From Lachnospiraceae bacterium (GTDB taxonomy: Bacteria; Bacillota_A; Clostridia; Lachnospirales; Lachnospiraceae), in the NCBI GenBank assembly GCA_024684065.1, contig JAIKXO010000208.1, forward strand, positions 1 through 31,859: DNA of 31,859 bases. The letters run 5' to 3'. The notes under the pieces are model-generated. The model had not been told where the DNA came from and did not search any database. It was given only the letters and a program-made list of their open reading frames with translations. Position numbers and translations under genes: made by a program. Below are positions 7,246 through 15,776 of this stretch, piece by piece; position 1 is the stretch's first letter, and every line of letters begins with the position of its first letter.

Positions 7246-8049
7246 TCAAAATATCACTCCCCATTCCGCCTGCTTGATAAGCGGTTTGATAGGATAATTG
7301 TTGTAGGTTCTCATATACATATCCCTGCCCTTTGCCATCTGAAGCTCGGGATCGCAGATATACCATCCTCCGTTGTAGAAGATCTCCACCCAGCTGTGCG
7401 GTGTCACTCCTCCTCTGGCTGCATGCACGCTGCCGGTGATCACCTTCGTCTCATAACCGAGAGCCTTCGCAAGATACGCAAAACCGCAGGCAAACCTGTA
7501 GCAGTTGCCGTAGCCGTTTGTAAAGAGCTCCAGTGCATACTGCCCGGTCCAGTTTCCCGACGGTGTCTCATAGGTCCGGTTATATTTATGATTCTTGACA
7601 ACATATGAATATACCGCAGCAAGCTTCTGATCCTGGGTCATGGCCGGATTGGTCACACTGTTTATGATATTCAGGCAGGTCTGGGCAATCAGCGAGTCCG
7701 TATTGATCGCGGGAGCAGGCACTTCCGGCATTACAAAAACATCCTCCGGAGGCATTACATATACCTCCTCTGCCGGCATGTCAAGCACTGCTCTGCCGTC
7801 AGGTCCGACCGTAAACCCGTCGACGATCATATTTGTAACCAGTACTCCGTCAGGTCCGAAATAAAAGAAGTCGTTCCCTATATTCGCCCATCCGTTTATT
7901 ACCAAAGCACCGGAACTATTAATGCAGTATATATTTCCGTTCATATTGACAGGTATGAACACATCCGCCTGTACTTTATACTGAACAGCAAAAACACAGA
8001 AAAAAACAAGCACCGCTGTTACCAGGGCCTTTAAAGTAATTCTTCTCAT
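7246..8049 (-). CDS. Secreted transglutaminase-like protein with wall-binding-type repeats
   Basis: A signal peptide covers about residues 1-28 (LKALVTAVLVFFCVFAVQ). Residues 30-90 contain repeats of the WANIGNDFFYFGPDGVLV type, resembling cell-wall/choline-binding modules. A transglutaminase-like domain fills about 120-245 with a full triad: Cys 183 (GYGNCYRFA), His 218 (TPHSWVEI) and Asp 233 (ICDPEL). Such domains act as cysteine proteases or cross-linkers; the substrate is unknown. The frame is open to 8178, but ATG 8049 has AAGGGGG about 8 nt upstream and begins right at the signal peptide, so I chose it. A promoter lies at 8188-8215. It belongs to the four-gene envelope cluster. Confidence 0.85.
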   Translation of the reverse strand: MRRITLKALVTAVLVFFCVFAVQYKVQADVFIPVNMNGNIYCINSSGALVINGWANIGNDFFYFGPDGVLVTNMIVDGFTVGPDGRAVLDMPAEEVYVMPPEDVFVMPEVPAPAINTDSLIAQTCLNIINSVTNPAMTQDQKLAAVYSYVVKNHKYNRTYETPSGNWTGQYALELFTNGYGNCYRFACGFAYLAKALGYETKVITGSVHAARGGVTPHSWVEIFYNGGWYICDPELQMAKGRDMYMRTYNNYPIKPLIKQAEWGVIF

Positions 8050-8187
8050 CCTATCTTCCCCCTTGATACGGATATGATCGCTCATATCCCAAACACAACA
8101 TATAAACGGCTTTCGCCTTAACCCGTTTACCGTGAGTTTCCTGACCCGTATCTGCCCTGCAGGCCAATATAAACCCACAATAAATTT

Positions 8188-8215
8188 ATTATACAGAAAC
8201 TAGAAAAACTTGCAA
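8188..8215 (-). promoter_or_regulatory. Probable promoter of the transglutaminase-like gene
   Basis: Minus strand -35 TTGCAA (8215-8210), 16-nt spacer, perfect -10 TATAAT (8193-8188). It overlaps the end of the preceding peptidase gene and leaves a leader of about 130 nt before ATG 8049. Confidence 0.6.
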
Positions 8216-9714
8216 TACCCGTCACCGTCAAAGCTGTATTTTTTTCCGTCTACGGTCCGCTCTTCCCCGGCCACAAACGAGCCGTCCGCCAGCTGGTATT
8301 TAAAACCTTTCTCATCCGCCTTGAACCCCTCAAGGGAAACCCCTTCCTCAAGATAGGTGGAAAGCTTTATTTCATCCCTTGTTATATCATCCTGAAAATG
8401 CCACCATTCCGATGTAAGCCCGTTAAACCCCTCGGCCTTCATAAATTTCTCAAGAAGCTTTGCGTTATCATTATTTGCGCTTGAGACCGAATGATAGCTT
8501 AAGTCATGGATCTCTGACTGCATGGAAAGATCCTTAAGGGTCTCAGCCGGCTTAAGGGTAAGGTCTAAGGCAATCCCCCTGTTGTGGGCGCTTATCTGCT
8601 TTGCTAAGAAAGCGGAAAGCTTATAGCTTCCGTTTGTCATCTCATCCTGATAGGTTCTTTTATAGGTGTATGTCTTAGGCTCGGCAAGCTCTGTTTTATC
8701 CAGATAAAACTGTACTATGGGAAGGGCCTGCGGGCTTGCTGGGTCGATCCCCTGCGAAAGCAGGAATGCCTGCGCCTCGGCAAGGCTCGCATCGGTCCTT
8801 TCCTTATTGATCGCATCCACCTCTTCCTGGGACATTGTCCTTTCCTCCTCCTCGGCGTCCGGAAGCGGCTCGTTAAGCAGCTTCTCCACACTGTCATAGA
8901 GATGCCTGGTCGCTTTATGCGGCCTGAAGGATTCGTAGATATCAAGAACATAACCGTTTTCCCTGGTATTTTCCGCAGCCCTCATAAGCCTCTTTGCACA
9001 GGGGTACAGATACGGGACCACAAAGCTTCCCGACGAAGGGTCGAGAGCTATGTCCTCAAATCCCGGAATGACAGTGCCGGTAATATCCGGGATGTCATAT
9101 TCGTGGATCCGAAAGACCGAGTCATAGCTGTTGGTGATATTGTAGGAACACAGAGCCTTAAGATATTCCGGAAGATTTATCATGCAAAACCTCTCGTCCA
9201 CAAAGCCCGTGTTAAAATCGCCGTCATAACAGACCTCAAAGCTTCCGTCCTTTTCGGAAAGCACGCATAAAGTCTGCCCTCCCCTGACGTCCCCGATCTT
9301 TTCTTTCAGTCCCGGATCACTGTATACGGAAAGATCCTGTATCGGCCATATAGTGCAGTAGACCGGATCGCCATAGCCGCTATCTTCTGTTAAATCCTCC
9401 GCTACGGCTTCATCTGCCTTTACCTGCGTATCCGCCTCCGCTTCCTCTTCTGTCTTATCCGCGGACATGGCGGCAAGGCCTCCTTCTTCAGCCGAATATG
9501 CCTGCTCATCGTTTATTTCTATTACGGATGAATTATCCCCCTTATTGTTCTTTTCCTTCTGCCCGCTTCCGCCAAAGAAGCGTTCCTGCGTGAAAACACA
9601 GCCCAAAAGAAAGATAAGCAGACAGAGAAGTATCACTGTCACCACCGAAAGAACCATTATTAAGTTTTTATTGGGAAAGCGTCTGTTCCTCTGCTTTGAT
9701 TCGCCGCTCTTCAA
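8200..9714 (-). CDS. Membrane-anchored VanX/M15-type D-Ala-D-Ala dipeptidase-like protein
   Basis: Residues 19-40 form a single membrane anchor, followed by an acidic linker. An SH3-like region is at about 116-180 (DLSVYSDPGLKEKIGDVRGGQTLCVL). The catalytic domain covers about 195-450 with the M15D pattern: ESFRP (Arg 264), SAHNRGIALD (His 377, Asp 384) and SEWWHF (Glu 436, His 439). These are zinc ligands and the general base in VanX-like enzymes. A helical, charged insert (about 280-345) lies between FRP and the first zinc motif. The end (YQLADGSF ... GYCKFF) resembles a wall-binding repeat. The start is TTG 9714 with GGAAGG 8 nt upstream. Peptidoglycan stem trimming is likelier than vancomycin resistance, as no vanH/vanA is near. 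Confidence 0.85.
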   Translation of the reverse strand: MKSGESKQRNRRFPNKNLIMVLSVVTVILLCLLIFLLGCVFTQERFFGGSGQKEKNNKGDNSSVIEINDEQAYSAEEGGLAAMSADKTEEEAEADTQVKADEAVAEDLTEDSGYGDPVYCTIWPIQDLSVYSDPGLKEKIGDVRGGQTLCVLSEKDGSFEVCYDGDFNTGFVDERFCMINLPEYLKALCSYNITNSYDSVFRIHEYDIPDITGTVIPGFEDIALDPSSGSFVVPYLYPCAKRLMRAAENTRENGYVLDIYESFRPHKATRHLYDSVEKLLNEPLPDAEEEERTMSQEEVDAINKERTDASLAEAQAFLLSQGIDPASPQALPIVQFYLDKTELAEPKTYTYKRTYQDEMTNGSYKLSAFLAKQISAHNRGIALDLTLKPAETLKDLSMQSEIHDLSYHSVSSANNDNAKLLEKFMKAEGFNGLTSEWWHFQDDITRDEIKLSTYLEEGVSLEGFKADEKGFKYQLADGSFVAGEERTVDGKKYSFDGDGYCKFF

Positions 9715-9772
9715 AATACTTACCTTCCGAATTGGATCCGCATAAACCGGCGTTTATGCATAAGCGCACGAT

Positions 9773-11221
9773 TTACTCCGTAAACCGGCACGGTAATGAA
9801 TTTATATAGTAAACCCCATTATTCTCAACTATCACGGAAAAATCCGTGTCCTCGGGCAGTCCTGAGGAAACGGGTATATAACAGGAAAAACCATAGTCCC
9901 CTGCTTTTCCGCTTACCAAAAAGGCCTCGTATGCCTGTCCTGCCCACTCTCCCGGACAGATATATATTCCTGAATCCTCACTTACAATGTCCGTATCCTT
10001 AAGCCAGCCGGAAATATTGTAATATACCCCGTCGTTTTTTATATCGGTATTTTCAGACAGAAGCTCTGCTTCCAAAGGCTCTGTTTCTATCATTCTAAGC
10101 GGAGCGCTCATGATCGGAGGAACCTCCGCAAAAGTCGGCAGATGCCTCTCGGCCTTTTCGATGATCACATAGTCGGGAGCCTTTGTTACAAGGTCTGTCA
10201 GATTATAGGGGACTATTTTTGAATAAAAGGCGTAGGAAAAGGTCTGGGACAGATACGGTATGAGGGAATTCGCAAAGGAATCCCTGTACATCAGGAGATT
10301 TCCGCTCCCGTACGGGTTAACGGTCTCAACCTCATTGTTCTCGACCATTTCGGAATCCTCAATATTTATAGCTTCGCCGTCCTTATAATAAAAATAGGTT
10401 CTGTCCTTTATATACTCGAGCCGCTCCTCGGGCTTTGCGGCCATTCCGTAAAGCATTTTATTAAGATCACCTGTAAAATCAACCGATACCCCGGGAGCTT
10501 CTTGCGAAAAGTCCGGAGCTCTAACTCCCGCCTTCTCCATAAGCTCCCTGTATACAATAAGCGCCCCCTTATTGTTCCAGTGGGAATCCGTCTTATAATA
10601 TAGGGTCTCATCCCGCGCCCTTAAAAGCTCCTCAAGATCAATGTGGTTGACGCCCTCAGCCGAAAGATAGGGCATAAGCCTCTCCATATCGCTGTATTCG
10701 TTGTCAAACCTCAGTTTGGCATCCTTATAGGCTTTAGGCATATGTTCCCCGTAAAGGCTGTTTTTATTGGGGGCTATGATAAAAACGGCTTCCTTCCCCA
10801 ACAGTCTGCAATACTCCTGCATGAGGGCCATATTATGCGCGATATTGAAAAGTTCTCGCCCGCTTATAAGATCCTTATGAAGATAATCATCCGATGAAGC
10901 GGTATAGTAAAGCCAGCCATCCTCCCCGAGGATCACGCTGTCCCTTGCCGACACCGAAAATATCCCGGCATTTGCCACTGCATACAGGGCTGATATCTCA
11001 TTCCTTAGTGCTATATGATCCGCTGCATAATCGGAAACTTCATCAAAAAAGCCTCTGTTGAAGCTGCCGTCCGGGGTAAAGACGACAGGAAGCTCCTTAA
11101 GCTCTCTGTTTTCATAGGAGACCGTAGTCGGGTAAAATATCATCCCGAGGGAAGGTATCAGAAGAAGCACCATTACAGTCAGTATGAAGATTATATCGTA
11201 CGCCTTTTTTTCCTGTTTCAT
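9773..11221 (-). CDS. AlgX/AlgJ-like (DHHW-type) SGNH-hydrolase-fold protein
   Basis: One N-terminal membrane anchor (about 10-30) precedes an extracellular SGNH-like domain. Visible motifs are NRELKELP, DHIALRNE (typical of the DHHW family), TDSHWNNKGA (Asp 212, His 214) and MYRDSFANSL (Ser 315). The Asp-x-His and later Ser match the catalytic set of AlgX/AlgJ polysaccharide O-acetyltransferases. The last 120 residues (about 360-482) form a separate beta-rich region. Such proteins normally work with an MBOAT acyl-exporter, which is not in the window. The ATG at 11221 lacks a clear ribosome site. It is the first gene of the envelope cluster. Confidence 0.82.
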   Translation of the reverse strand: MKQEKKAYDIIFILTVMVLLLIPSLGMIFYPTTVSYENRELKELPVVFTPDGSFNRGFFDEVSDYAADHIALRNEISALYAVANAGIFSVSARDSVILGEDGWLYYTASSDDYLHKDLISGRELFNIAHNMALMQEYCRLLGKEAVFIIAPNKNSLYGEHMPKAYKDAKLRFDNEYSDMERLMPYLSAEGVNHIDLEELLRARDETLYYKTDSHWNNKGALIVYRELMEKAGVRAPDFSQEAPGVSVDFTGDLNKMLYGMAAKPEERLEYIKDRTYFYYKDGEAINIEDSEMVENNEVETVNPYGSGNLLMYRDSFANSLIPYLSQTFSYAFYSKIVPYNLTDLVTKAPDYVIIEKAERHLPTFAEVPPIMSAPLRMIETEPLEAELLSENTDIKNDGVYYNISGWLKDTDIVSEDSGIYICPGEWAGQAYEAFLVSGKAGDYGFSCYIPVSSGLPEDTDFSVIVENNGVYYINSLPCRFTE

Positions 11222-11264
11222 GCTGTTACAAAAAATAAAGAAGCCGGGAGATCAAACTGTTACT

Positions 11265-11293
11265 ATTATACTTGCAATCCCGGATCGCTTAAA
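11265..11293 (-). promoter_or_regulatory. Possible promoter of the envelope gene cluster
   Basis: A perfect -10 TATAAT (11270-11265) lies 44 nt upstream of the AlgX-like start and downstream of the rplQ terminator. The -35 position at 17-nt spacing reads TTTAAG (11293-11288), a weak match. The location supports an independent start for these genes. Confidence 0.45.
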
Positions 11294-11354
11294 GCATTTT
11301 TGTTTTTTTCTTTGGAAATTTCTTCTCTGTAAACTTTCGCTGCCGGACGTAAAC

Positions 11355-11399
11355 CCTAAAAAAGAACCGGACAAAGCCAAAAGCCTCATCCGGTTCTTT
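11355..11399 (-). terminator. Rho-independent terminator of the ribosomal supercluster
   Basis: AAAGAACCGG (11361-11370) pairs with CCGGTTCTTT (11390-11399), giving a long stem followed on the minus strand by a T-run. It lies 15 nt past the rplQ stop and should separate the alpha operon from the envelope genes. Confidence 0.92.
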
Positions 11400-11413
11400 A
11401 TTATCAGATCATC

Positions 11414-11956
11414 CTAAACAAGCTCAAGAATTACTTCCATTGCCGCGTCACCCTTACGGGGACCGATCTTGATAATCCTTGTATAGCCGCCATGGCGGTT
11501 TGCATACTTAGGCGCGATCTCATCAAACATCTTCGCAGGCATGTCAACCTTCTTAGTATTCCTCTTTCTTCCCGGTCCCTCCGCGGGTACCTCGGTTATG
11601 GGATAGAATACCTTAAGCATCTGCCTTCTTACATGAAGCCTTGAAGGGGAATCCTTCTTGATGGTCTTCTTTACTGTCTGATACTGGGTGACCTTCTTGC
11701 CGTCAACCACTTCCTTGACCCTCTTGCCATCCTTGTCTCTTACGGGAACCTTGGCATCGATCTCTACTGTCTCGTAATTATCACGCTCTTTAACAGCTAT
11801 AGCGATAAGGTGTTCGGCAATCCTTCTTACTTCCTTAGCCTTGGCCTCAGTCGTAACGATCTTTCCATGATAAAGAAGGTTGGTTACCTGGTTTCTCAGA
11901 AGAGCCTTCCTCTGACTCCTTGTTCTTCCTAATTTTCTGCGATTTTTGTACTTCAT
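11414..11956 (-). CDS. rplQ: 50S ribosomal protein L17 with internal insertion
   Basis: L17 binds 23S rRNA near the exit tunnel. The core is clear: RKLGRTRSQRKALLRNQVTNLLYHGKIVTTEAKAKEVRRIAE at the start, and ANRHGGYTRIIKIGPRKGDAAMEVILEL at the end. At 180 aa it is about 55-65 residues longer than common L17s, because a lysine-rich segment at about 60-120 (VRDKDGKRVKEVVDGKKVT) lies between the two halves. Similar long forms are expected in Lachnospiraceae. AAGGAGG precedes the ATG at 4 nt. It is the last gene of the supercluster, 196 nt after rpoA. Confidence 0.95.
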   Translation of the reverse strand: MKYKNRRKLGRTRSQRKALLRNQVTNLLYHGKIVTTEAKAKEVRRIAEHLIAIAVKERDNYETVEIDAKVPVRDKDGKRVKEVVDGKKVTQYQTVKKTIKKDSPSRLHVRRQMLKVFYPITEVPAEGPGRKRNTKKVDMPAKMFDEIAPKYANRHGGYTRIIKIGPRKGDAAMEVILELV

Positions 11957-12082
11957 TTTTCCTCCTTAGGGTTAAACCCCCCGGATAACGCTTATCAGAC
12001 TTACTTATCCGTCTACTGTAATATTCCGAACCATTTGGAATTAATTACCGGAACTCTGAATTTGATCTATAACATTCAGGTG

Positions 12083-12114
12083 GCAAAAAACATCTATCCT
12101 TCAGGCGTTTTTGC
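12083..12114. repeat. Hairpin in the rpoA-rplQ gap
   Basis: GCAAAAAAC (12083-12091) can pair with GTTTTTGC (12107-12114), with one bulged base, around a 15-nt loop. CTGAAT/ATTCAG arms lie beside it at about 12056-12078. The 196-bp gap has no gene and no convincing promoter. Confidence 0.45.
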
Positions 12115-12152
12115 AATAATGAGTTCAATTTATCAAACTCTGTCCGTATAGA

Positions 12153-13109
12153 TCAGTCTCCTGAATTGAGCTGGAGCCCAAGCTCCTTAAGCTTTGCAAG
12201 GACCTCTTCCAAAGATTTTCTTCCGAGGTTCCTCACCCGCATCATCTCATCCGGTGTCTTGTTGGTGAGCTCCTGGACGGTATTGATACCGGCTCTCTTC
12301 AGGCAGTTATATGAACGAACTGAAAGCTCCAGCTCGTCAATGCTCATCTCCATCACCTTTTCCTTATTGTCGTCTTCCTTAACGACCATGACCTCTGCAT
12401 TCTTCGCATTCTCGGACAGGTCAATGAAAAGTGACAGATGTTCGCTAAGTACCTTTGCTGCAAGACTTACTGCCTCATCGGGACCAAGGGCACCGTTTGT
12501 ATACACTTCCAAAGAGAGTTTGTCATAGTCGGTTATCTGACCTACACGGGTATTCTCAACCGACATATTGACCCTTTCAACAGGAGTATAGATCGAATCT
12601 ACTGCAATGATTCCTATCGGAAGATCCTCGCCCTTGTTCTTGTCAGAGCCCTGATATCCTCTTCCGTTTGTGATCATCAGCTCCATATAGAGCTTGGCAT
12701 TGGGATCCCCGTTCAGGGTCGCGATCTTAAGATCCTTATTAAGGATTTCAAGGTCCTGGTCACACTTGATATCGGCAGCCGTGACCACTCCCTCGCCTTC
12801 AAAATCGATCACTGCAGTCTTGACTTCGTTTGAGCTGCTTTCATTCCTGATGGCAAGGCTCTTGATGCTCATGATGATCTCGGCAACATCTTCTTTTACT
12901 CCCGGGATCGAGCTGAACTCATGAAGTACTCCGTCGATCTTTATCTGGCTCACAGCCGTTCCGGGAAGAGACGAAAGCATTATCCTTCTGAGCGAATTGC
13001 CGAGCGTAATGCCATAGCCCCTTTCAAGAGGCTCTACTACGAACTTACCATACTTCTTATCCTCAGAGATTTCTACAATCTCAATCTTTGGCTTTTCAAA
13101 ATCAAACAA
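12153..13109 (-). CDS. rpoA: DNA-directed RNA polymerase subunit alpha
   Basis: The alpha dimer nucleates RNA polymerase assembly. Residues 1 to about 230 form the assembly domain ([26 protein letters not shown] near 27-52; [20 protein letters not shown] near 206-226). A linker leads to the C-terminal domain that binds UP elements and activators ([20 protein letters not shown], then [17 protein letters not shown]). The length of 318 aa is standard. The start is TTG at 13109 with GGAGG 7 nt upstream, an unusual start codon for this gene. It lies 71 nt after rpsD. Confidence 0.97.
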   Translation of the reverse strand: MFDFEKPKIEIVEISEDKKYGKFVVEPLERGYGITLGNSLRRIMLSSLPGTAVSQIKIDGVLHEFSSIPGVKEDVAEIIMSIKSLAIRNESSSNEVKTAVIDFEGEGVVTAADIKCDQDLEILNKDLKIATLNGDPNAKLYMELMITNGRGYQGSDKNKGEDLPIGIIAVDSIYTPVERVNMSVENTRVGQITDYDKLSLEVYTNGALGPDEAVSLAAKVLSEHLSLFIDLSENAKNAEVMVVKEDDNKEKVMEMSIDELELSVRSYNCLKRAGINTVQELTNKTPDEMMRVRNLGRKSLEEVLAKLKELGLQLNSGD

Positions 13110-13180
13110 AGCAAAACCTCCTCCAATATTTTTCCCTTAACAGTACCCGCACAGCGGGCTGCGCCGGGCCGTTTGTGGCT

Positions 13181-13774
13181 CTATTTGGAATAAAGCTCGA
13201 CTATAAGCATCTCGTTAACGGGTACGTCTATCTCTTCACGAGAGGGAAGGTTCTTTACTGTTCCCTTAAGAGCCTCGATATCAGCATCGAGCCAGTTGGG
13301 AACGAGTCTTCCGCCGGTAACCTCGACAATTTCCTTAAATCTCTTGGATTCCTTGTATTTTTCCCTTATTTCGATCACATCTCCGGGTTTCACGAGATAT
13401 GAAGGGATGTTAACTGTCTTGCCGTTTACGCTTACGTTCTTATGGTCAACTATCTGTCTTGCTTCTCTTCTGGTCCTTGCGAAAGCCATTCTGAAGATAA
13501 CATTGTCAAGCCTGCTCTCAAGCATGATCATAAGGTTATCACCGGTCATGCCCTTCATTCTGTCCGCCTTTTTATAATAATTTCTGAAAGGCTTCTCAAG
13601 CACGCCGTATATAAACTTAGCCTTCTGCTTTTCCCTTAACTGTAACGCATACTCGCTGGGCTTCCTGGTGGAACGGCTTGGGTTCCTCCTTGATTTTTTA
13701 TCATAACCTAATACCATAGGCTCAATGCCAAGCGCCCTGCACCTTTTGAGTATAGGAACTCTATCGACTGCCAT
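13181..13774 (-). CDS. rpsD: 30S ribosomal protein S4
   Basis: S4 is a primary 16S rRNA-binding protein that starts 30S assembly. The S4-type RNA-binding domain is clear ([36 protein letters not shown], about 90-125) and the C-terminal end [17 protein letters not shown] is typical. The N-terminal region lacks the four zinc cysteines seen in some S4 proteins ([15 protein letters not shown] has a single Cys), so this is the zinc-free form. Length 197 aa. AAGGAGG sits 7-8 nt before ATG. Confidence 0.97.
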   Translation of the reverse strand: MAVDRVPILKRCRALGIEPMVLGYDKKSRRNPSRSTRKPSEYALQLREKQKAKFIYGVLEKPFRNYYKKADRMKGMTGDNLMIMLESRLDNVIFRMAFARTRREARQIVDHKNVSVNGKTVNIPSYLVKPGDVIEIREKYKESKRFKEIVEVTGGRLVPNWLDADIEALKGTVKNLPSREEIDVPVNEMLIVELYSK

Positions 13775-13820
13775 ATTTTATAATCCTCCTTAATAAACTC
13801 TGTAAAATAGCCTCTGAAAA

Positions 13821-14216
13821 TTAAACTCTTCTGCGCTTGGGCGGACGACATCCGTTATGGGGAACGGGAGTCACGTCACTTATGCTGAGAACCTCGAGTC
13901 CGTTAGCCGCAAGCGCCCTGATAGCAGCCTCTCTTCCCGAGCCGGGACCTTTTACAAATACGTCTACGTGCTTAAGACCATGCACTAAAGCAGCCTTGGT
14001 AGCCGTTTCTGCAGCCATCTGAGCAGCATATGGAGTAGATTTCCTTGAACCTTTAAATCCCAGACCACCGGCGCTCGCCCATGATAAAGCGTTGCCCTCA
14101 GTATCGGTCAACGTCACGATAGTGTTGTTGAAGGATGACTGGATATGCGCCTGTCCGCGTTCAACGTTTTTCTTGACACGTTTTTTTGTAACTTTTTTTG
14201 TACCTGCTTTTGCCAT
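13821..14216 (-). CDS. rpsK: 30S ribosomal protein S11
   Basis: S11 forms part of the 30S platform at the mRNA exit. Hallmarks are [22 protein letters not shown], the [21 protein letters not shown] region and the end [20 protein letters not shown]. The length of 131 aa is normal. GAGGT lies 9 nt before ATG. It lies between rpsM (68 nt) and rpsD (46 nt) in the alpha operon. Confidence 0.97.
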   Translation of the reverse strand: MAKAGTKKVTKKRVKKNVERGQAHIQSSFNNTIVTLTDTEGNALSWASAGGLGFKGSRKSTPYAAQMAAETATKAALVHGLKHVDVFVKGPGSGREAAIRALAANGLEVLSISDVTPVPHNGCRPPKRRRV

Positions 14217-14284
14217 AAAACAATAACCTCACAATTTACACATTGAATGTTCGAAAAACTAACCTACAAAATATTCTGTCTGCC

Positions 14285-14653
14285 TTACTTCTTCTTACCT
14301 GCAACAGTACGCTTCGGGCCTTTTCTGGTCCTTGCGTTTGTCTTCGTATTCTGTCCACGTACCGGAAGACCCTTCCTGTGGCGGATTCCTCTATAGCATC
14401 CGATTTCCTGAAGCCTTTTGATATTAAGAGCGATCTCTCTTCTTAAGTCACCCTCTACCATGTAATCAGCTTCGATTATATCGCTGATCTTCTTGACCTC
14501 ATCATCCGTAAGATCCCTGCATCTGGTATCGGGATTGACCCCGGCCTTTGTAACGATCTTTGTTGCGCTCGACCTTCCTATGCCATATACATAGGTAAGT
14601 CCGATCTCGACACGCTTGTCTCTTGGTAAATCAACACCTGCAATACGAGCCAT
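14285..14653 (-). CDS. rpsM: 30S ribosomal protein S13
   Basis: S13 sits in the 30S head and contacts tRNA and bridge B1. The protein begins [26 protein letters not shown] and ends with the basic [24 protein letters not shown] region; the helix-hairpin segment [17 protein letters not shown] is present. The open frame extends upstream to 14788, but ATG 14653 has AGGAAGG 7 nt upstream and gives the family length of 122 aa. A 341-nt gap with a hairpin element separates it from rpmJ. Confidence 0.96.
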   Translation of the reverse strand: MARIAGVDLPRDKRVEIGLTYVYGIGRSSATKIVTKAGVNPDTRCRDLTDDEVKKISDIIEADYMVEGDLRREIALNIKRLQEIGCYRGIRHRKGLPVRGQNTKTNARTRKGPKRTVAGKKK

Positions 14654-14874
14654 TCTTTTTCCTTCCTTTCTGAAATTTAATCTCTGATTGACTGGAACAG
14701 CAAAAACACTGTTCACACGGGATCTCTCCCGAGCTTGTCCGACGTAACCTGCGTTTTCAAAAATCAAAGAAATATGGAAGGGCATCACTCCCCGGATCCA
14801 TTGTTTCCCTGATAACCCAAAGCTGCGCCGGTATCAATAGAAAGCCCGTTAACCAAGCGCTATCGAGACTCTCT

Positions 14875-14960
14875 AAGTCTGCGCCGATTTACGCAGTAAA
14901 TCGTGCGCTTTGGCACGAACTTCAGTTCGTGCCGATTCGATCTTTCGGATCGGATCATTT
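14875..14960. repeat. Three-hairpin intergenic element, copy 1 (rpmJ-rpsM gap)
   Basis: Three consecutive hairpins: CGATTTAC/GTAAATCG (14885-14892 with 14896-14903, 3-nt loop), GGCACGAAC/GTTCGTGCC (14912-14920 with 14925-14933, 4-nt loop), and GATTCGATC pairing with 14948-14956 (9 pairs, one G-T). It starts AAGTCTGCGCCGATT and ends GGATCATTTC. Copies 2 and 3 share the same plan. The rest of the 341-bp gap 14654-14994 holds an imperfect 18-bp palindrome at 14967-14984 and no gene. Confidence 0.85.
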
Positions 14961-14994
14961 CATTATAAGGACCTTAAGATCCTTCATTACATGA

Positions 14995-15108
14995 TCAACC
15001 CTGACGCTGTTTATGCTTCGGGTTTTCGCAGATGATCATGATCCTGCCTTTTCTCTTTATTACTTTACACTTCTCACAAATAGGTTTTACTGATGATCTA
15101 ACCTTCAT
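14995..15108 (-). CDS. rpmJ: 50S ribosomal protein L36
   Basis: This 37-residue zinc-ribbon protein reads [20 protein letters not shown], then [17 protein letters not shown]. The Cys-x2-Cys, Cys and His ligands (Cys 11, Cys 14, Cys 27, His 32) mark the zinc-binding form. AAGGAGG lies 6 nt before ATG 15108. It sits between infA (150 nt) and rpsM (341 nt), as in most Firmicute alpha operons. Confidence 0.97.
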   Translation of the reverse strand: MKVRSSVKPICEKCKVIKRKGRIMIICENPKHKQRQG

Positions 15109-15142
15109 GTTAAACCTCCTTCCTCAAAAAACGGCGAATAAT

Positions 15143-15171
15143 ATATTACCACTTGATATTGTAAATATCAA
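15143..15171 (-). promoter_or_regulatory. Possible internal promoter before rpmJ
   Basis: Minus strand -35 TTGATA (15171-15166), 17-nt spacer and -10 TAATAT (15148-15143). The -35 box lies in a 9-bp perfect inverted repeat, CTTGATATT/AATATCAAG (15152-15160 with 15164-15172). This may be an alpha-operon promoter within the supercluster; the -10 is a moderate match. Confidence 0.45.
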
Positions 15172-15258
15172 GGATTTTTATATTTTCTTATGCGGATACT
15201 TGCTATTGCCGACACCCGTCCGGAAATTGTCTCACCATTTCCGCCTTCTAAGAGGGAC

Positions 15259-15477
15259 TTATTTATCTCTCCAGATGATCCTTCCTTTAGTGAGGTCATA
15301 GGGTGACATTTCAAGCGTCACCTTGTCCCCGGGAAGTATCCTGATAAAATTCATCCTAAGCTTTCCACTGATATGAGCCAACACCTCATGACCGTTTTCA
15401 AGCTTAACGCGAAACATAGCATTTGGCAGCTTTTCGCTTACTGTTCCCTCAATCTCAATTACATCAGCCTTCGACAT
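15259..15477 (-). CDS. infA: Translation initiation factor IF-1
   Basis: IF-1 occupies the ribosomal A site during initiation. The 72-residue OB-fold protein matches end to end: [58 protein letters not shown]. The ATG lies within the end of the KOW gene (14-nt overlap), which suggests translational coupling. Confidence 0.98.
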   Translation of the reverse strand: MSKADVIEIEGTVSEKLPNAMFRVKLENGHEVLAHISGKLRMNFIRILPGDKVTLEMSPYDLTKGRIIWRDK

Positions 15478-15751
15478 CCGATTTCACTCCTATAGCTCCT
15501 AAATACAGCCTGACAGCTCGTTTGATCTCTTCGTTTTTAAGCGTCTCTCCATTTTCAAGCTTTTTGATCAAATCTTCATTATATAAATGCTTCTTCACGG
15601 TTTCCACATGCTTAACGTTTTTTCTCTTAAGCTTCTCAAGAGGTCTGCGCCTCCCATCCGAAAGCATCAGATACTCTTCATGCTCTTCGATTATCACGTA
15701 GACCCTGCCCTTGTCATGCCCTGAAAGAGACCTTGCAAATTCACCTTTCAT
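15464..15751 (-). CDS. KOW-domain RNA-binding protein (L14e/L27e-like), 95 aa
   Basis: The first half is a KOW-type barrel ([39 protein letters not shown]) similar to eukaryotic-type L14e/L6e/L27e folds; the second half is charged and helical ([22 protein letters not shown]). Genes of this type lie between map and infA in many Clostridia, and this one overlaps infA by 14 nt. The context and domain suggest a ribosome- or RNA-associated role, but the exact function is not established. The start ATG 15751 follows map by 25 nt. Confidence 0.85.
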   Translation of the reverse strand: MKGEFARSLSGHDKGRVYVIIEEHEEYLMLSDGRRRPLEKLKRKNVKHVETVKKHLYNEDLIKKLENGETLKNEEIKRAVRLYLGAIGVKSDVEG

Positions 15752-15776
15752 ACAAACACATTTTCCTTACTGCGCC

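Noticed and set aside
8200..9714. Vancomycin resistance gene vanX
   Set aside because: Zinc ligands match VanX, but the protein is membrane-anchored with SH3-like and wall-binding-like parts, and no vanH, vanA or vanRS is near. A peptidoglycan-maturation role is likelier.
14654..14788. Upstream extension of rpsM
   Set aside because: ATG 14653 has a good ribosome site and gives the normal S13 length; the extension is intergenic sequence that happens to be open.
15152..15172. Plus-strand terminator
   Set aside because: The CTTGATATT/AATATCAAG hairpin is followed by a T-rich stretch on the plus strand, but no plus-strand gene precedes it; it overlaps a likely minus-strand promoter.
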